64,000 bases of DNA from assembly GCF_052030545.1 (NCBI RefSeq), contig NZ_JBPDIH010000016.1:1-64000 (forward strand). Reading direction: 5' to 3'. A program made the translations under genes and the position numbers. This document shows, piece after piece, positions 17,406 through 27,189 of the stretch. The notes under the pieces were generated by a model that searched no databases, had not been told where the DNA came from, and saw only the letters and a program-made list of their open reading frames with translations. Position 1 is the first letter of the stretch. The number at the start of each line of letters is the position of its first letter. The stretch is from CANMXU01 sp052030545 (GTDB lineage: Bacteria > Pseudomonadota > Gammaproteobacteria > Enterobacterales > Alteromonadaceae).

Positions 17406-20333
17406 ATGTTCAAACGCTCAATCAATTTTTCAGCTCGACTTCTGCAAGCACACCATTTAGTTAACGCTAAGGTGCGACAATATGCATATTTAGCTATATT
17501 AGTCGCGTTAAGTTTTGGCATAGCAATACCGACCCAAGCGGCTGAATCAACTAGCAATAACACACCACTTCGTATCGCCTTACCAGATGTGAGCGACTTT
17601 AAGCAGCCATCGTATGATAAGTTCTTATTGCTCAATGGCTTCTTAAAAGAGTATTGGCAAATATGGTCTATTGATAATAATCGTGCAGTAACCTTTAGTT
17701 ACTTGAATAATCCGCAAGCCATTGATGCATTAAATGACAATAAAGTGGACGTACTTGCTATTTCAGTGCTCGCCAATGCTAATGAAAAAATATTACTCAG
17801 TATTCCTTTTTCAAAATATCAACAAAAAGTTTATCGAAAACTTCAAGCAGATACAGAAGGTGGGCTGAAAATTGCGTTACATGCCCCTAACCACCGTGAA
17901 ACTTTTTTCGTCAACAAGAATGTCGAACCTAGTTATTTTCATACCCTAGACAATATGTTTGAAAGGTTGGATGATTTTGATGCCATTACTTCGACCACAC
18001 CATGGCGATTAACCGAAAAGTTAACAGAGCAAGATATATTAAAAAACTACTATTTAAACAGTGAAGAATCGCCTGAGGTTTATTTACATTTTGCCACTAG
18101 AGCGAGCGATAGAGAGCTGCTTGCGACGATTAATGATGACCTTCGCGGTGTTTCACAACTTCAGGCTAAACTTTGGAGCACAAAATATTTAAGCAAGCTG
18201 CCAACGTTAAATTTAACACTAGGTAATTATCTGACCAATTTATCAGAGCAAGAAAAACAATATATTATCGATAATGTCTCGCTGTATTATCCGATAGATC
18301 AAATGGGCTATGCACCATTATTAATTAGCCAAGAATTTAACAACGTCACCGAGCGTGGTTTAAGTATTGATGTTGCAAATTTAATCACCCAAAAAACAGG
18401 TATTCTTTTTAAGCCTCAATACGTAGAAGATTACGCTGAGAACATTACCTTGTTAGAGCAAAATCGAGTAGACCTTGCTATTGTTGCTAAACTACCTAAA
18501 ACCATTCAACACCAACTAAGTTATTCTCAGCCTTATTTAACGAGTAGATACAATGTCATTCATCGGGTCGATCAAGACCCTGCTACCGATTTTAAACAGC
18601 TAGACAACGAGATAATTGCAGTAGTGAAAGATAAAGCTACCACTCAAATTTTACAAAAACACATACCTAATGCGAAATACATTTTCTTTGCCAATGCCAA
18701 TGCCGCCATTCTTGCTGTTGCCAAAGGTCAAGCAGATGTATTCATCGGTTCACCACTGCACAGTGGTTATATAATTAAGCAACAACAATTTCCAAATATT
18801 ACTAGCAAACCGATCACTAATTTCCCTGAAAAAGAAGCGCTTAGCTTTGTTACCTCAAACGATAATACCGTATTAATGACGTTACTTAATCGCTCGCTTA
18901 GCACTATTAGCGATCAGCAATTAGCTGAAATTTATACACTATGGAGTAAAACCGCTTTCAACCAAAGCTACGACAAAGAAGAAGTTGCCATAGCCTATCG
19001 AAATATGAGCTATGTATTAGCAGCAACCATTATTACCTGTTTAGTGATTTTTTGGATTTATTACCGACAACTGCAAGTACGCAAAGCAGCACAACATAAA
19101 GTTGAGCAAGCACTAACCATTGCTGAAGCAGCGCGCTTAGAGGCCGAACGCTCAGCACAAGCTAAGGTTGCCTTTCTTGCGAGAATGAGTCATGAAATTA
19201 GAACGCCAATGAATGGTGTTTTAGGTATGGCTGAATCACTAGCTTTTACCCAGCTTAGCCAAAACCAACAAGAATTATTAGATACGCTTAAAATATCAGC
19301 CCGCAATTTACTTGCGTTGTTAAACGACGTTTTAGATTTTTCAAAAATGGAGGCAGGCAAACTTACTCTTGAGTCGGTACCGGTCAATATTATTTCACTG
19401 AGTGAAAACATAATTGCCGGCTTTAAACATTTACATATCGACACTGCCGATAAATCGTTAAGTGATATTGATATCGTATTTGTTATTGATGAGCGTATCA
19501 CCCACCAATACTACACCGACCCAACCCGCTTAACCCAAGTACTGAATAACCTGCTGTCCAATGCCATTAAATTTACCCAACGTGGCACAATTACCGTTAG
19601 TATTTCACTTGAAAGTTCAAGACAAAATTTTAGTGATATTATCGATAGCGTGCATTTTTCAGTGAAAGACTCAGGCATTGGCATTGCTAAAGAAAAGCAA
19701 AAACGTTTATTTAGTCCTTTTGTACAGGCAGATAGCCACATTACTCGAAAATACGGTGGCACGGGCTTAGGTTTAAGCATTTGCCAAGAAATAGTAAAAT
19801 CTATGGGCAGTGAAATTTTACTGGAGTCTGCGCAAAACCAAGGTAGCGAATTCCACTTTTATTTGCAGTTAAAACAAGCTACGCCCGTGATTAATATCGA
19901 AGATAGGCGTCGAAAAGACCGTATTACCAATGCGCCAGACGATGGTCGATTCAAAGGTTTGCGGGTTCTTATCGCTGAAGACAATAGTGTTAATCTGCTA
20001 GTGATTACTGCACAACTTGAACGATTAAATATCAACCCAGACGTTGCAGAAAACGGCGAACAAGCACTTACTATGTATCGTGAAAAACCCTACGACATTA
20101 TTATTTCTGATTGCCATATGCCAATACTCGACGGTTTTGAACTCGCAACTATTTTGCAAAAAGAAAAATCACAACCATTATGGTTAATCGCAATGACCGC
20201 TGACGCACTAAGTGGCGCCGCAGAAAAATGCTTTCAAGCAGGCTTTGACGACTATATGGCGAAACCTTGTCCGCAAGAAGAAGTTACCAACAAGCTCAAC
20301 AATGCTTATCGTCAATTAACCAAAGACAGTTAG
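17406..20333 (+). CDS. Hybrid sensor histidine kinase with tandem periplasmic solute-binding domains
   Basis: A 975-residue membrane kinase. An N-terminal signal or anchor segment (about 25-45) precedes two bacterial extracellular solute-binding (SBP_bac_3-like) domains at about 55-270 and 280-515, of the BvgS/EvgS type. A membrane helix lies near 530-550 (YVLAATIITCLVIFWIYYR). Then come a HisKA domain with phospho-acceptor His596 (MSHEIRTPMNGVLG), a HATPase domain (KDSGIGIA, YGGTGLGLSI) and a C-terminal receiver with Asp902 (IISDCHMPILDGFE). No Hpt or output domain follows, so a separate phosphotransfer partner is expected. The ligand is unknown. No clear ribosome site precedes the start. 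Confidence 0.92.
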   Translation: MFKRSINFSARLLQAHHLVNAKVRQYAYLAILVALSFGIAIPTQAAESTSNNTPLRIALPDVSDFKQPSYDKFLLLNGFLKEYWQIWSIDNNRAVTFSYLNNPQAIDALNDNKVDVLAISVLANANEKILLSIPFSKYQQKVYRKLQADTEGGLKIALHAPNHRETFFVNKNVEPSYFHTLDNMFERLDDFDAITSTTPWRLTEKLTEQDILKNYYLNSEESPEVYLHFATRASDRELLATINDDLRGVSQLQAKLWSTKYLSKLPTLNLTLGNYLTNLSEQEKQYIIDNVSLYYPIDQMGYAPLLISQEFNNVTERGLSIDVANLITQKTGILFKPQYVEDYAENITLLEQNRVDLAIVAKLPKTIQHQLSYSQPYLTSRYNVIHRVDQDPATDFKQLDNEIIAVVKDKATTQILQKHIPNAKYIFFANANAAILAVAKGQADVFIGSPLHSGYIIKQQQFPNITSKPITNFPEKEALSFVTSNDNTVLMTLLNRSLSTISDQQLAEIYTLWSKTAFNQSYDKEEVAIAYRNMSYVLAATIITCLVIFWIYYRQLQVRKAAQHKVEQALTIAEAARLEAERSAQAKVAFLARMSHEIRTPMNGVLGMAESLAFTQLSQNQQELLDTLKISARNLLALLNDVLDFSKMEAGKLTLESVPVNIISLSENIIAGFKHLHIDTADKSLSDIDIVFVIDERITHQYYTDPTRLTQVLNNLLSNAIKFTQRGTITVSISLESSRQNFSDIIDSVHFSVKDSGIGIAKEKQKRLFSPFVQADSHITRKYGGTGLGLSICQEIVKSMGSEILLESAQNQGSEFHFYLQLKQATPVINIEDRRRKDRITNAPDDGRFKGLRVLIAEDNSVNLLVITAQLERLNINPDVAENGEQALTMYREKPYDIIISDCHMPILDGFELATILQKEKSQPLWLIAMTADALSGAAEKCFQAGFDDYMAKPCPQEEVTNKLNNAYRQLTKDS

Positions 20334-20525
20334 CGCTGCCGATTGAGCTTACCGCTTACGCAAAACACCCAACTAGAAGTCGTGAGGTAAATCGCCAACA
20401 GATAACTAACAGAAAGTGTAGTTCTAATAAATTGAACATACTCTTCTATTTAATTGAATTTATTTGATGGTTAAATTGGGTAATAATGACTACATTCAAT
20501 AAGAGATCACTTATCAGGAGCAATT

Positions 20526-21254
20526 ATGTTTGCAAACAAAGAAGGCCAAAACGTACCCGCAGTTACTTTTCCAATAATCGAGGGCAATCAGTGGACATCG
20601 CGCTCTAGTGACGAAATTTTTTCAAATAAAACCGTGGTGGTATTTTCATTGCCAGGCGCTTTTACCCCAACATGTTCATCGTCGCATTTACCTCGTTATA
20701 ACGAGCTTGCGCCAACATTTTTTGCTAACGGTGTTGATGAAATAGTGTGTGTGTCTGTTAACGATACCTTTGTTATGAATGCTTGGGCAGCAGATCAACA
20801 TGCCGACAACATTAGCTTTATTCCTGATGGTAATGGTGATTTCACCGAAGCAATGGGCTTATTAGTGGATAAAAGTGAAATCGGATTTGGCAAGCGCAGC
20901 TGGCGCTACGCCATGGTAGTTAAAAACGGTGTAATCGACAAAATGTTCATCGAACGTGATTTACCCGGTGACCCGTTTGAAGTATCAGACGCTGACACTA
21001 TGCTTGCCTATTTAAACCCAGAAATCGTGCAGAAAAACATTACCGTTTTTTCTAAGCCAGATTGTCCTTACTGTAAAAAAGCAAAAGCGCTATTAACAGA
21101 GAAAGGCCTTCAATTTGAAGAAATTACTGTTGGCAAAGACATTAGTATTGCCGGTTTACGTGCGGTAAGTAACGCCGATACCGTGCCGCAAATATTCATT
21201 GATGGTAGCTTAATTGGCGGTAGTGATGATTTAGCCGCGCACTTTGCCGAGTAG
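20526..21254 (+). CDS. Peroxiredoxin-glutaredoxin fusion protein
   Basis: A 242-residue hybrid peroxidase. The N-terminal Prx5-type domain (1-165) has the peroxidatic Cys50 in PGAFTPTCSSSHLPRY. The C-terminal glutaredoxin (about 170-242) has the CPYC redox pair at 180-183, a cis-Pro in DTVPQIFIDG and the GG motif of LIGGSDDL. Such fusions reduce peroxides with glutathione without a separate glutaredoxin. A strong CAGGAG ribosome site precedes the start. It is monocistronic. Confidence 0.95.
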   Translation: MFANKEGQNVPAVTFPIIEGNQWTSRSSDEIFSNKTVVVFSLPGAFTPTCSSSHLPRYNELAPTFFANGVDEIVCVSVNDTFVMNAWAADQHADNISFIPDGNGDFTEAMGLLVDKSEIGFGKRSWRYAMVVKNGVIDKMFIERDLPGDPFEVSDADTMLAYLNPEIVQKNITVFSKPDCPYCKKAKALLTEKGLQFEEITVGKDISIAGLRAVSNADTVPQIFIDGSLIGGSDDLAAHFAE

Positions 21255-21327
21255 TAATACAAGTAAAGCAAGATTAAGCATAGTGAAGTAAAACTAAGCA
21301 CAGTTAAGTAATATTACACTTCAAGCG

Positions 21328-21366
21328 CACAATAGCTGATACACTATCAGTTATTGTGCGTTTATT
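21328..21366 (+). terminator. Hairpin terminator downstream of the Prx-Grx gene
   Basis: CGCACAATAGCTGATA and TATCAGTTATTGTGCG form a long stem with a 3-nt loop and one mismatch, followed by TTTATTTA. It lies 75 bp past the stop. Confidence 0.75.
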
Positions 21367-21422
21367 TACGTATTCATTTATTAGTCACCTATTCGTCATC
21401 AACTTTGCAATGAAGATTTTTC

Positions 21423-21653
21423 ATGGACAACCAACCTTATAACCCACTACACGGCATCACCTTAAAAGCTATCGTTACTGAATTAGTTGACCATTTTGGT
21501 TTTGATGCTTTAGGGCAAGAAATTGCTATTCGCTGTTTTACTCATGATCCAAGCATAAAATCGAGCTTAAAGTTTTTACGAAAAACTCCGTGGGCGCGTG
21601 AAAAGGTTGAGCAATTTTATATAAAAAATAAAAGCCAGCTTAAAAGCGAATAG
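21423..21653 (+). CDS. VF530-family DNA-binding protein (DUF2132)
   Basis: This 76-residue protein matches the VF530 family (named from a Vibrio fischeri protein) nearly throughout. The family core is NPLHGITLKAIVTELVDHFG, then IRCFTHDPSIKSSLKFLRKT and PWAREKVEQFY. Members are small helical proteins described as double-stranded-DNA binders with homology to structural DNA-binding folds. The physiological role is not established. It has its own short transcription unit. Confidence 0.9.
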   Translation: MDNQPYNPLHGITLKAIVTELVDHFGFDALGQEIAIRCFTHDPSIKSSLKFLRKTPWAREKVEQFYIKNKSQLKSE

Positions 21654-21783
21654 TCACAAAGCAATTTGTTGAAATAAAAACCACTTTTTTCGCTAAAATC
21701 GCCAAGCAATGCTAGCTCTAGGGCAATAAGTATGTGATTATTTGTGTAAGTTTACTACACACTTGCAATTACCACAGAAGACT

Positions 21784-22644
21784 ATGAGCGAAACTAACCA
21801 TTACATTTTAACTTGGCAATGCCCTGATACTTCAGGTGTCTTAGCAAAAGTGACTCAAAGCTTATTTGAGCACCACGCCTTTATCACTGAAACATCACAA
21901 TATTCAGACCCTTACACAGAAACGTTTTTCTCACGTATTGCTTTTGATGATCGTAATTTTACCGCGACCATTGAAGAATTTACCCATGCACTCGATGCGT
22001 TATCAAAAACACTGAATATGGAATACCGACTACACCTAAAAAATGATTTCCCGAATGTAGTGATTGCCGTGTCAAAAGACGATCACTGCTTAGTGTCGTT
22101 ATTAACTAAGCAAAAAGCTGGGGTATTACCGGTCAATATCGTTGCTGTTATTTCTAATCACACCGACTGCCAAGCATTAAGCCAGTGGCATCAAGTGCCT
22201 TTTTATCATTTGCCGGTATCAAAAGAAAATAAGTCCGAGCAAGAGGCACAAATGCTGAATATTTTTAATCAGCACGACGGCGACTTATTGGTATTAGCAA
22301 GGTATATGCAAATTTTGTCTGACGATATGTGTGAAAAACTTCGCGGTAAAGCGATCAATATTCATCATTCATTTTTGCCGAGCTTTAAAGGCGCAAAACC
22401 TTACCATCAAGCGCATAAACGTGGCGTTAAAGTGATTGGTGCAACTGCGCACTATGTTACCGCTGACCTTGATGAAGGCCCTATCATCATGCAAGAAGTC
22501 AAACCGATTAACCATACTTTTACCATTAAAAAAATGGTGCATTTAGGCCATGATCTTGAAGCTACGGCGCTAAGCCATGCAGTACAAATGCATGCCGAAC
22601 AACGCATTTGTTTAAATGGCGATAAAACCGTAATACTGGCTTAA
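21784..22644 (+). CDS. purU: Formyltetrahydrofolate deformylase
   Basis: PurU hydrolyses 10-formyl-THF to THF plus formate, balancing one-carbon pools and supplying formate to PurT. The ATG at 21784 follows AGAAG and gives 286 residues; an in-frame upstream start at 21742 lacks support. An N-terminal ACT domain (WQCPDTSGVLAKVTQSLFEH) precedes the formyltransferase fold with active-site residues in INIHHSFLPSFKGAKPYHQA and DLDEGPIIMQEV. Confidence 0.96.
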   Translation: MSETNHYILTWQCPDTSGVLAKVTQSLFEHHAFITETSQYSDPYTETFFSRIAFDDRNFTATIEEFTHALDALSKTLNMEYRLHLKNDFPNVVIAVSKDDHCLVSLLTKQKAGVLPVNIVAVISNHTDCQALSQWHQVPFYHLPVSKENKSEQEAQMLNIFNQHDGDLLVLARYMQILSDDMCEKLRGKAINIHHSFLPSFKGAKPYHQAHKRGVKVIGATAHYVTADLDEGPIIMQEVKPINHTFTIKKMVHLGHDLEATALSHAVQMHAEQRICLNGDKTVILA

Positions 22645-22680
22645 CCTCAAAACTCAGCAATAAAAAAGTAAGTAATCACT

Positions 22681-22711
22681 ACGACCAAGAACACTTAATA
22701 ATCTTGGTCGT
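22681..22711 (+). terminator. Intrinsic terminator of purU
   Basis: ACGACCAAGA and TCTTGGTCGT form a perfect 10-bp stem with an 11-nt loop, followed by AATCTTTTA. Confidence 0.8.
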
Positions 22712-22876
22712 AATCTTTTATATACAGTTGTAGTAATATACTGACACCCGCTGTAACACTATCTTTGCTTGAAATTAGCCGCACTGTAATCGCTATGATA
22801 AAACTATCATCATAATAGCCAACCAATAAAACACTATAATTAACATTGGCTAGCTTATTCAAACAAGTGGGTAGTT

Positions 22877-23407
22877 ATGATCAAGATAGAAAAAATTCAT
22901 CATGTTGCTTATCGCTGCAACGACGCAAAAGAAACCGCACAGTGGTATCAAGACAAGTTAAACATGAAGCTGGTTTTAGCCATTGCAGAAGACGAAGTAC
23001 CGTCAACCAAAGCGCCCGATCCTTACATGCATATATTTTTAGATGCGGGTATGGGCAATGTACTAGCATTTTTTGAATTGCCAAATTCGCCAACTATGGA
23101 CAGAGATCAAAATACGCCTCAGTGGGTACAACATTTTGCGATGCAAGTAGAAAATGTTGACGCGTTAGTTGCCGCCAAAGCGTCATTAGAAGCAAAAGGT
23201 GTCAGTGTACTTGGGCCAACACATCATGGTGTCTTTAAATCGATTTACTTTTTTGATCCTAATGGCCACCGCTTAGAATTAGCGGCCAATATTGGTACAA
23301 CCGAGCAGTATCAACAATTGCATTCAGTTGCCCAAGACATGGTCGATGAATGGGCCGAAACTAAAAAAGCGCCACGCCATGCAGCCTGGTTGCACGAGCA
23401 AAGCTAA
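22877..23407 (+). CDS. VOC (glyoxalase/dioxygenase) family protein
   Basis: A 176-residue vicinal-oxygen-chelate fold protein made of two paired beta-alpha-beta-beta-beta modules. Candidate metal ligands are in KIHHVAYRC (near the N-terminus), WVQHFAMQVENVD, and the final HRLELAANI strand motif with FDPNGHRLE. Family members include glyoxalase I, extradiol dioxygenases and resistance proteins. The sequence alone does not identify the substrate. It is a single gene between purU and a thioesterase gene on the opposite strand. Confidence 0.88.
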   Translation: MIKIEKIHHVAYRCNDAKETAQWYQDKLNMKLVLAIAEDEVPSTKAPDPYMHIFLDAGMGNVLAFFELPNSPTMDRDQNTPQWVQHFAMQVENVDALVAAKASLEAKGVSVLGPTHHGVFKSIYFFDPNGHRLELAANIGTTEQYQQLHSVAQDMVDEWAETKKAPRHAAWLHEQS

Positions 23408-23495
23408 TTTACCAGCAACCATATTCATCAGAATAATTTATGCACTAACAAACTGGTGCAAGCGTTATAAAATAGGAGCAAGTATGCTCCTATTA

Positions 23496-23975
23496 TTATT
23501 TCCAGCCTAAGGTTTCTGCAAAATCAGTATCGAGCTTCAAGGCAAAATCTTTGGCATGAGTTGCCACTACCGCGAGTTTTTTCTCTTCATCTGTTTCAGG
23601 CGTAAATTCAGGCACTTTTACGTGAAAGCCGGTTTCATCAAGTGCCATAAAGGTAATAAAACAGCGATTAGTCACCACGGCTTTGCTTTCTTTTAAGTGG
23701 CTAGCACGTACCACAACGTATATATGCATACTGGTTTTTCCCGTATAAACAATACGCGCAGTTACCGAGATCATCTGACCGACCAAAATGGGGCGAATAA
23801 AGCGAATACCATTGGCCGAAACGGTAACGCAGTAGCGTTTACTCCACTGAGCGGCACAAGCATAAGAGGCTTGATCTATCCATTTCATCACCATGCCGCC
23901 ATGCACTTTGCCACCAAAATTTACATCGGTAGGCTCCGCTAAAAACTGAAATTCAACGATATGTTTTTTATCCAT
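23496..23975 (-). CDS. Acyl-CoA thioesterase (hotdog fold, YciA/Acot-like)
   Basis: A 159-residue hotdog-fold thioesterase. The ATG at 23975 follows TTGGAT and is preferred to the TTG eight codons upstream. The family motif with the catalytic Asp is present as PTDVNFGGKVHGGMVMKWID, followed by QASYACAAQWS and the strand IRFIRPILVGQ. Such enzymes hydrolyse acyl-CoA to free acid and CoA in the cytoplasm. Acyl-chain preference cannot be told from sequence. Confidence 0.92.
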   Translation of the reverse strand: MDKKHIVEFQFLAEPTDVNFGGKVHGGMVMKWIDQASYACAAQWSKRYCVTVSANGIRFIRPILVGQMISVTARIVYTGKTSMHIYVVVRASHLKESKAVVTNRCFITFMALDETGFHVKVPEFTPETDEEKKLAVVATHAKDFALKLDTDFAETLGWK

Positions 23976-24137
23976 AAGTGTATCCAATGTAAAGCTCAAT
24001 TATATGAAGCGTTACCTAAACTATAGACAAAAAAATAAATTACCCCTCAAAATCAACAATAAACAGTAAGGTAATATTCAAGGGGGCGAGATAATAGCGA
24101 TTTAACAGAAAGACAAACACAGTGAGCTGAATACGCT

Positions 24138-25022
24138 TTATAAGATTTGTTCTACGTTTAGCAATACCAATGAGGTAACAACACAATAGCTTAATAGCAG
24201 CTGCGCACTGCGCGCTAATAACACATTAAACTGCTGCACAGGCTGAGATAACACCTGCTTAGCCAACCACAGTGAAGGGAGCGCGCACAATAACACCGGC
24301 ATCAAGGCCAACCAAATGTTGATTTGGCTAGGCATCGCATAAACATGTAATGCCATCGCGCTTGTTAATAAAAGCATATATAGAAAGCGTGCTTTGCTAT
24401 CCCCTAAACGAACAGCCAAGGTTTTTTTGCCCGCTTTAGCATCGGTAACCCGATCGCGAATATTATTCACCAGCATAATCGCTGCGCTATAACAGCCACA
24501 AATCATGCCAAACAGTAGTGCGGTAAGGGAAAGCTCTTGGGCAAAAATATAATAACTGCCGCCAACCGCCAGCATGCCAAAAAACACAAATACCGTCACT
24601 TCACCTAAGCTGTGCGAGGCAAGTGGCCAAGGTCCTCCGCTATAGGCAAACACCGCCATTAACGACAATGCGCCAGCAATCAGTAAACGCCAATCACTTT
24701 GCCACACTAAAAACAGCCCTAAGCACATAGCAACTAAGCTAAAAAAACATGTCGCGTAAAATACCGATGACGAAGCAATTAATTGGCTTTGTGTGACTCT
24801 TATTGGTCCTAAGCGCTCTTCGGTATCCACGCCAGACTTGGCATCAAAATAATCATTAGCTAAGTTAACCGCTATTTGTAGGCAAACAGCGCAGCTAAGT
24901 ACAACAATAAATAACAAAAAATCGAAGTGTTGTTGATTAACAGCCAAGGCACTTGCTAATAAAATAGGGCTAACCGAAGCAGGTAACGTTTTTGGACGAA
25001 GTGCGTAAACCCAAGGACTCAT
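24138..25022 (-). CDS. menA: 1,4-dihydroxy-2-naphthoate polyprenyltransferase
   Basis: An integral membrane UbiA-superfamily prenyltransferase that makes demethylmenaquinone. The 294 residues have about eight to nine hydrophobic segments. The prenyl-diphosphate-binding motif is NLANDYFDAKSGVDTEERLG, and the second Asp-rich motif is NNIRDRVTDAKAGKKTLAVR. The N-terminal WVYALRPKTLPAS is typical of MenA. The ATG at 25022 is preferred to a TTG four codons upstream; neither has a strong ribosome site. Menaquinone would support the anaerobic respiration suggested by the NrfA-like cytochrome at 29236. Confidence 0.95.
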   Translation of the reverse strand: MSPWVYALRPKTLPASVSPILLASALAVNQQHFDFLLFIVVLSCAVCLQIAVNLANDYFDAKSGVDTEERLGPIRVTQSQLIASSSVFYATCFFSLVAMCLGLFLVWQSDWRLLIAGALSLMAVFAYSGGPWPLASHSLGEVTVFVFFGMLAVGGSYYIFAQELSLTALLFGMICGCYSAAIMLVNNIRDRVTDAKAGKKTLAVRLGDSKARFLYMLLLTSAMALHVYAMPSQINIWLALMPVLLCALPSLWLAKQVLSQPVQQFNVLLARSAQLLLSYCVVTSLVLLNVEQIL

Positions 25023-25133
25023 GTAAGCTAGCAAAGTAATATTGAATAATGCATTATATCATAACCATCATCCCCATTTATGGGTAGACTTAGCACAATA
25101 ATTAACAAAGTAACTCAATAAAGAAGCGTCACT

Positions 25134-26015
25134 ATGCAGTCAATCATTTCACAACTCGCCTTACCGCTAGTATTAGCATTCGTGATGTTAGGTATGGGCT
25201 TAGGGTTAAAACTTGATGATTTTAAAAAGATTTATTCAGCTCCAAAGGCGGCAATAACAGGACTTATACTGCAATTATGTTTTTTACCGCTTATGGCTTT
25301 GCTTGTTATTGCACTTTTTTCGCTACCACCGGTAGCTGCCGCTGGATTATTTCTGGTATCACTTTGCCCTGGCGGCGCTACTTCTAATTTATTTTCTTAC
25401 CTTGCCAAAGGCAACGTTGCCTTAAGTGTTTCGATGACCGCAATAGTGAGCATGCTTTCGCCCGTGCTGTTACCTATTATTTTTGTCTTCTACCTAACGT
25501 TTAGTGATTTTTCAGCGGTTGAAAATTTTAGCTTGCCTTTGTTACCCGCAATAGCACAGCTTGCAGCGGTGACGATAGTGCCGACCATAATTGGCATGTC
25601 TATTCGTGCATTTTTGCCTAAGATTGCCTTAGCAATATTGCCTTATATGAAAAAAATATCCATGCTAGCAATGTTATTCATTATCGTTGCACTTGTTATC
25701 AACAATCCAAAAATCCTGTCTGCGATGTTATCTATACAAGCACTTGCAGTGCTCGCTTTATCAAGCTTTAGTCTTATGCTTGCATTTTTAATCGCTAAAC
25801 ACGTTAAACTTAATTTTACCGAACAAAAAACCATCGCCATCGAAGTGGGTGTTCAAAATGCAGGAACGGCGATGATGGTCGCTTTAAGCATTATGGGGCA
25901 AGCCAACCTGGCAACTGTGCCGCTAATTTACGGATTATTGATGAATATTCCGGCCTTTACTTTTGTTGCTTGGTCGTTAAGAAAAACCGCGAGCCAAGTT
26001 GAAGCACGCCAATAA
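25134..26015 (+). CDS. Bile acid:sodium symporter (BASS) family transporter
   Basis: A 293-residue membrane protein with about nine to ten helices and the SBF/BASS signature. Motifs are GLGLKLDDFKKI near the N-terminus, the unwound-helix motif LCPGGATSNLFSYLAKGNVALSV (split here for reading: LCPGGATSN, then SYLAKGNVALS), and EVGVQNAGTAMMVA. Members carry organic acids such as bile acids, pantoate, pyruvate or 2-keto acids with sodium. The substrate here is unknown. A MITE begins 16 bp after the stop. Confidence 0.9.
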   Translation: MQSIISQLALPLVLAFVMLGMGLGLKLDDFKKIYSAPKAAITGLILQLCFLPLMALLVIALFSLPPVAAAGLFLVSLCPGGATSNLFSYLAKGNVALSVSMTAIVSMLSPVLLPIIFVFYLTFSDFSAVENFSLPLLPAIAQLAAVTIVPTIIGMSIRAFLPKIALAILPYMKKISMLAMLFIIVALVINNPKILSAMLSIQALAVLALSSFSLMLAFLIAKHVKLNFTEQKTIAIEVGVQNAGTAMMVALSIMGQANLATVPLIYGLLMNIPAFTFVAWSLRKTASQVEARQ

Positions 26016-26030
26016 ATATCAATCAATAAA

Positions 26031-26275
26031 TAACCTGAGTTCGGTTTAACAAATATTTCTCTAGCAGCTACTTTTACTTACTTCCGCGTTAAATCCACTT
26101 GCAATACGCCCACATGGAAGTGGAAGGTAGAGCGACGTACGAACCAAAGCCGTGACCAGCTATTGACGCGTAAATTTGCCTTGAATTAAGCAAAACTAAC
26201 AAGCTAGATGTTAACATGAAAAATAGAATTCTATATTTCAACGGGTTAAACATCTCTTAAACCGAACTCAGGTTA
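26031..26275 (+). mobile_element. MITE, copy 1 (245 bp)
   Basis: This non-coding element has perfect 18-bp terminal inverted repeats, TAACCTGAGTTCGGTTTA at 26031-26048 and its complement at 26258-26275. If the repeat is taken to begin at ACCTGAG, it is flanked by a direct TAAATA on both sides, a likely 6-bp target duplication. A second copy, about 90 percent identical by eye, lies inverted at 44962-45207. No transposase for it is recognised in the window. Confidence 0.9.
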
Positions 26276-26281
26276 AATAAC

Positions 26282-26315
26282 AAAAAAGGAGCAACAATGC
26301 TCCTTTTCTTTTTTC
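26282..26315. terminator. Bidirectional terminator between the BASS and YfaZ-like genes
   Basis: AAAAAGGAGC and GCTCCTTTTC form a stem with A-runs and T-runs on both sides. It lies beyond the 3' ends of the convergent genes at 26015 (plus) and 26340 (minus). Confidence 0.85.
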
Positions 26316-26339
26316 TAAAATCGCCGGCTAACCTGCTGA

Positions 26340-26897
26340 TTAAAATCGCATGGTTAAAGCGACAAATAGATTGTCTTGCATGTATTGACTACCACCATAC
26401 TCTAATTTAGCTTTAGCATAACGATAACCTAACGAAATACTGGCTTCGGGAATAACGTCGTAGCCGATGCGTACTTCAAAGTCACGATAGTTTTCAATAT
26501 CATTAAATGTGGTCACTTCAGGAGAATAGTAAATATGGCCCTTTAAGTATACACGCGATGATAAGGTAAACTCACCTTCTGCCCCTAGCGCTAAACCATA
26601 ACCGTCAGAACCTTGGTCATTATCAAGGTTAAGGTAAAACATTTTACCGCCGATCAAAAATTTACTTTTTTCACTGACATCACCAACAAGCAACGACATA
26701 TCAAACGCATCGCCACCATTTTCACGATGAAAGTACGACGTTTTGATCATGCTTTTATTGGTCGCCCCATTAATATTCTCATAGCTAATGTGCGCTGTTT
26801 TATCACTAAGCGCTAAATCTAAAGCGTCAGCTTGGGCATTGGTTATTACACCCATAGATGCTGCACAAACAATTGCAGCTAATGTTAACTTGTTCAT
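26340..26897 (-). CDS. YfaZ-family outer-membrane beta-barrel protein
   Basis: A 185-residue secreted protein with a signal peptide (MNKLTLAAIVCAASMGVITNAQA) and alternating beta strands ending in Phe (LFVALTMRF), as in outer-membrane barrels. The family pattern is visible: FLIGGKMFYLNLD, GYGLALGAEGEF, HIYYSPEVTTFNDIENYRDF and VRIGYDVIPEASISLGYRYA. YfaZ proteins are putative porins of unknown cargo. The ATG at 26897 is preferred to a GTG three codons upstream. Confidence 0.85.
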   Translation of the reverse strand: MNKLTLAAIVCAASMGVITNAQADALDLALSDKTAHISYENINGATNKSMIKTSYFHRENGGDAFDMSLLVGDVSEKSKFLIGGKMFYLNLDNDQGSDGYGLALGAEGEFTLSSRVYLKGHIYYSPEVTTFNDIENYRDFEVRIGYDVIPEASISLGYRYAKAKLEYGGSQYMQDNLFVALTMRF

Positions 26898-27189
26898 ATT
26901 ATTCACTAAGGTAATAGAAGATTTATTAAGGAAATGTTCACTTAATTATATTGAAAAAAAACGGCGCTCAGTATGCCTGAATAAGTCGAATAATCAATCA
27001 ATATAGCGCGATGATAACGATAGATAACATTTAGTTAGTTATTCATATATGTAATTGCTAGCGACATTTTACTTGGAAATATTAACCCAATAACAATAAA
27101 TTGCTTAAAAAAGCGGGAAAAACAAACGCAATGAAAATTCTTTATTATACTGTTTTATTATGGAATAACGTTACGACCACGGTGGGCAA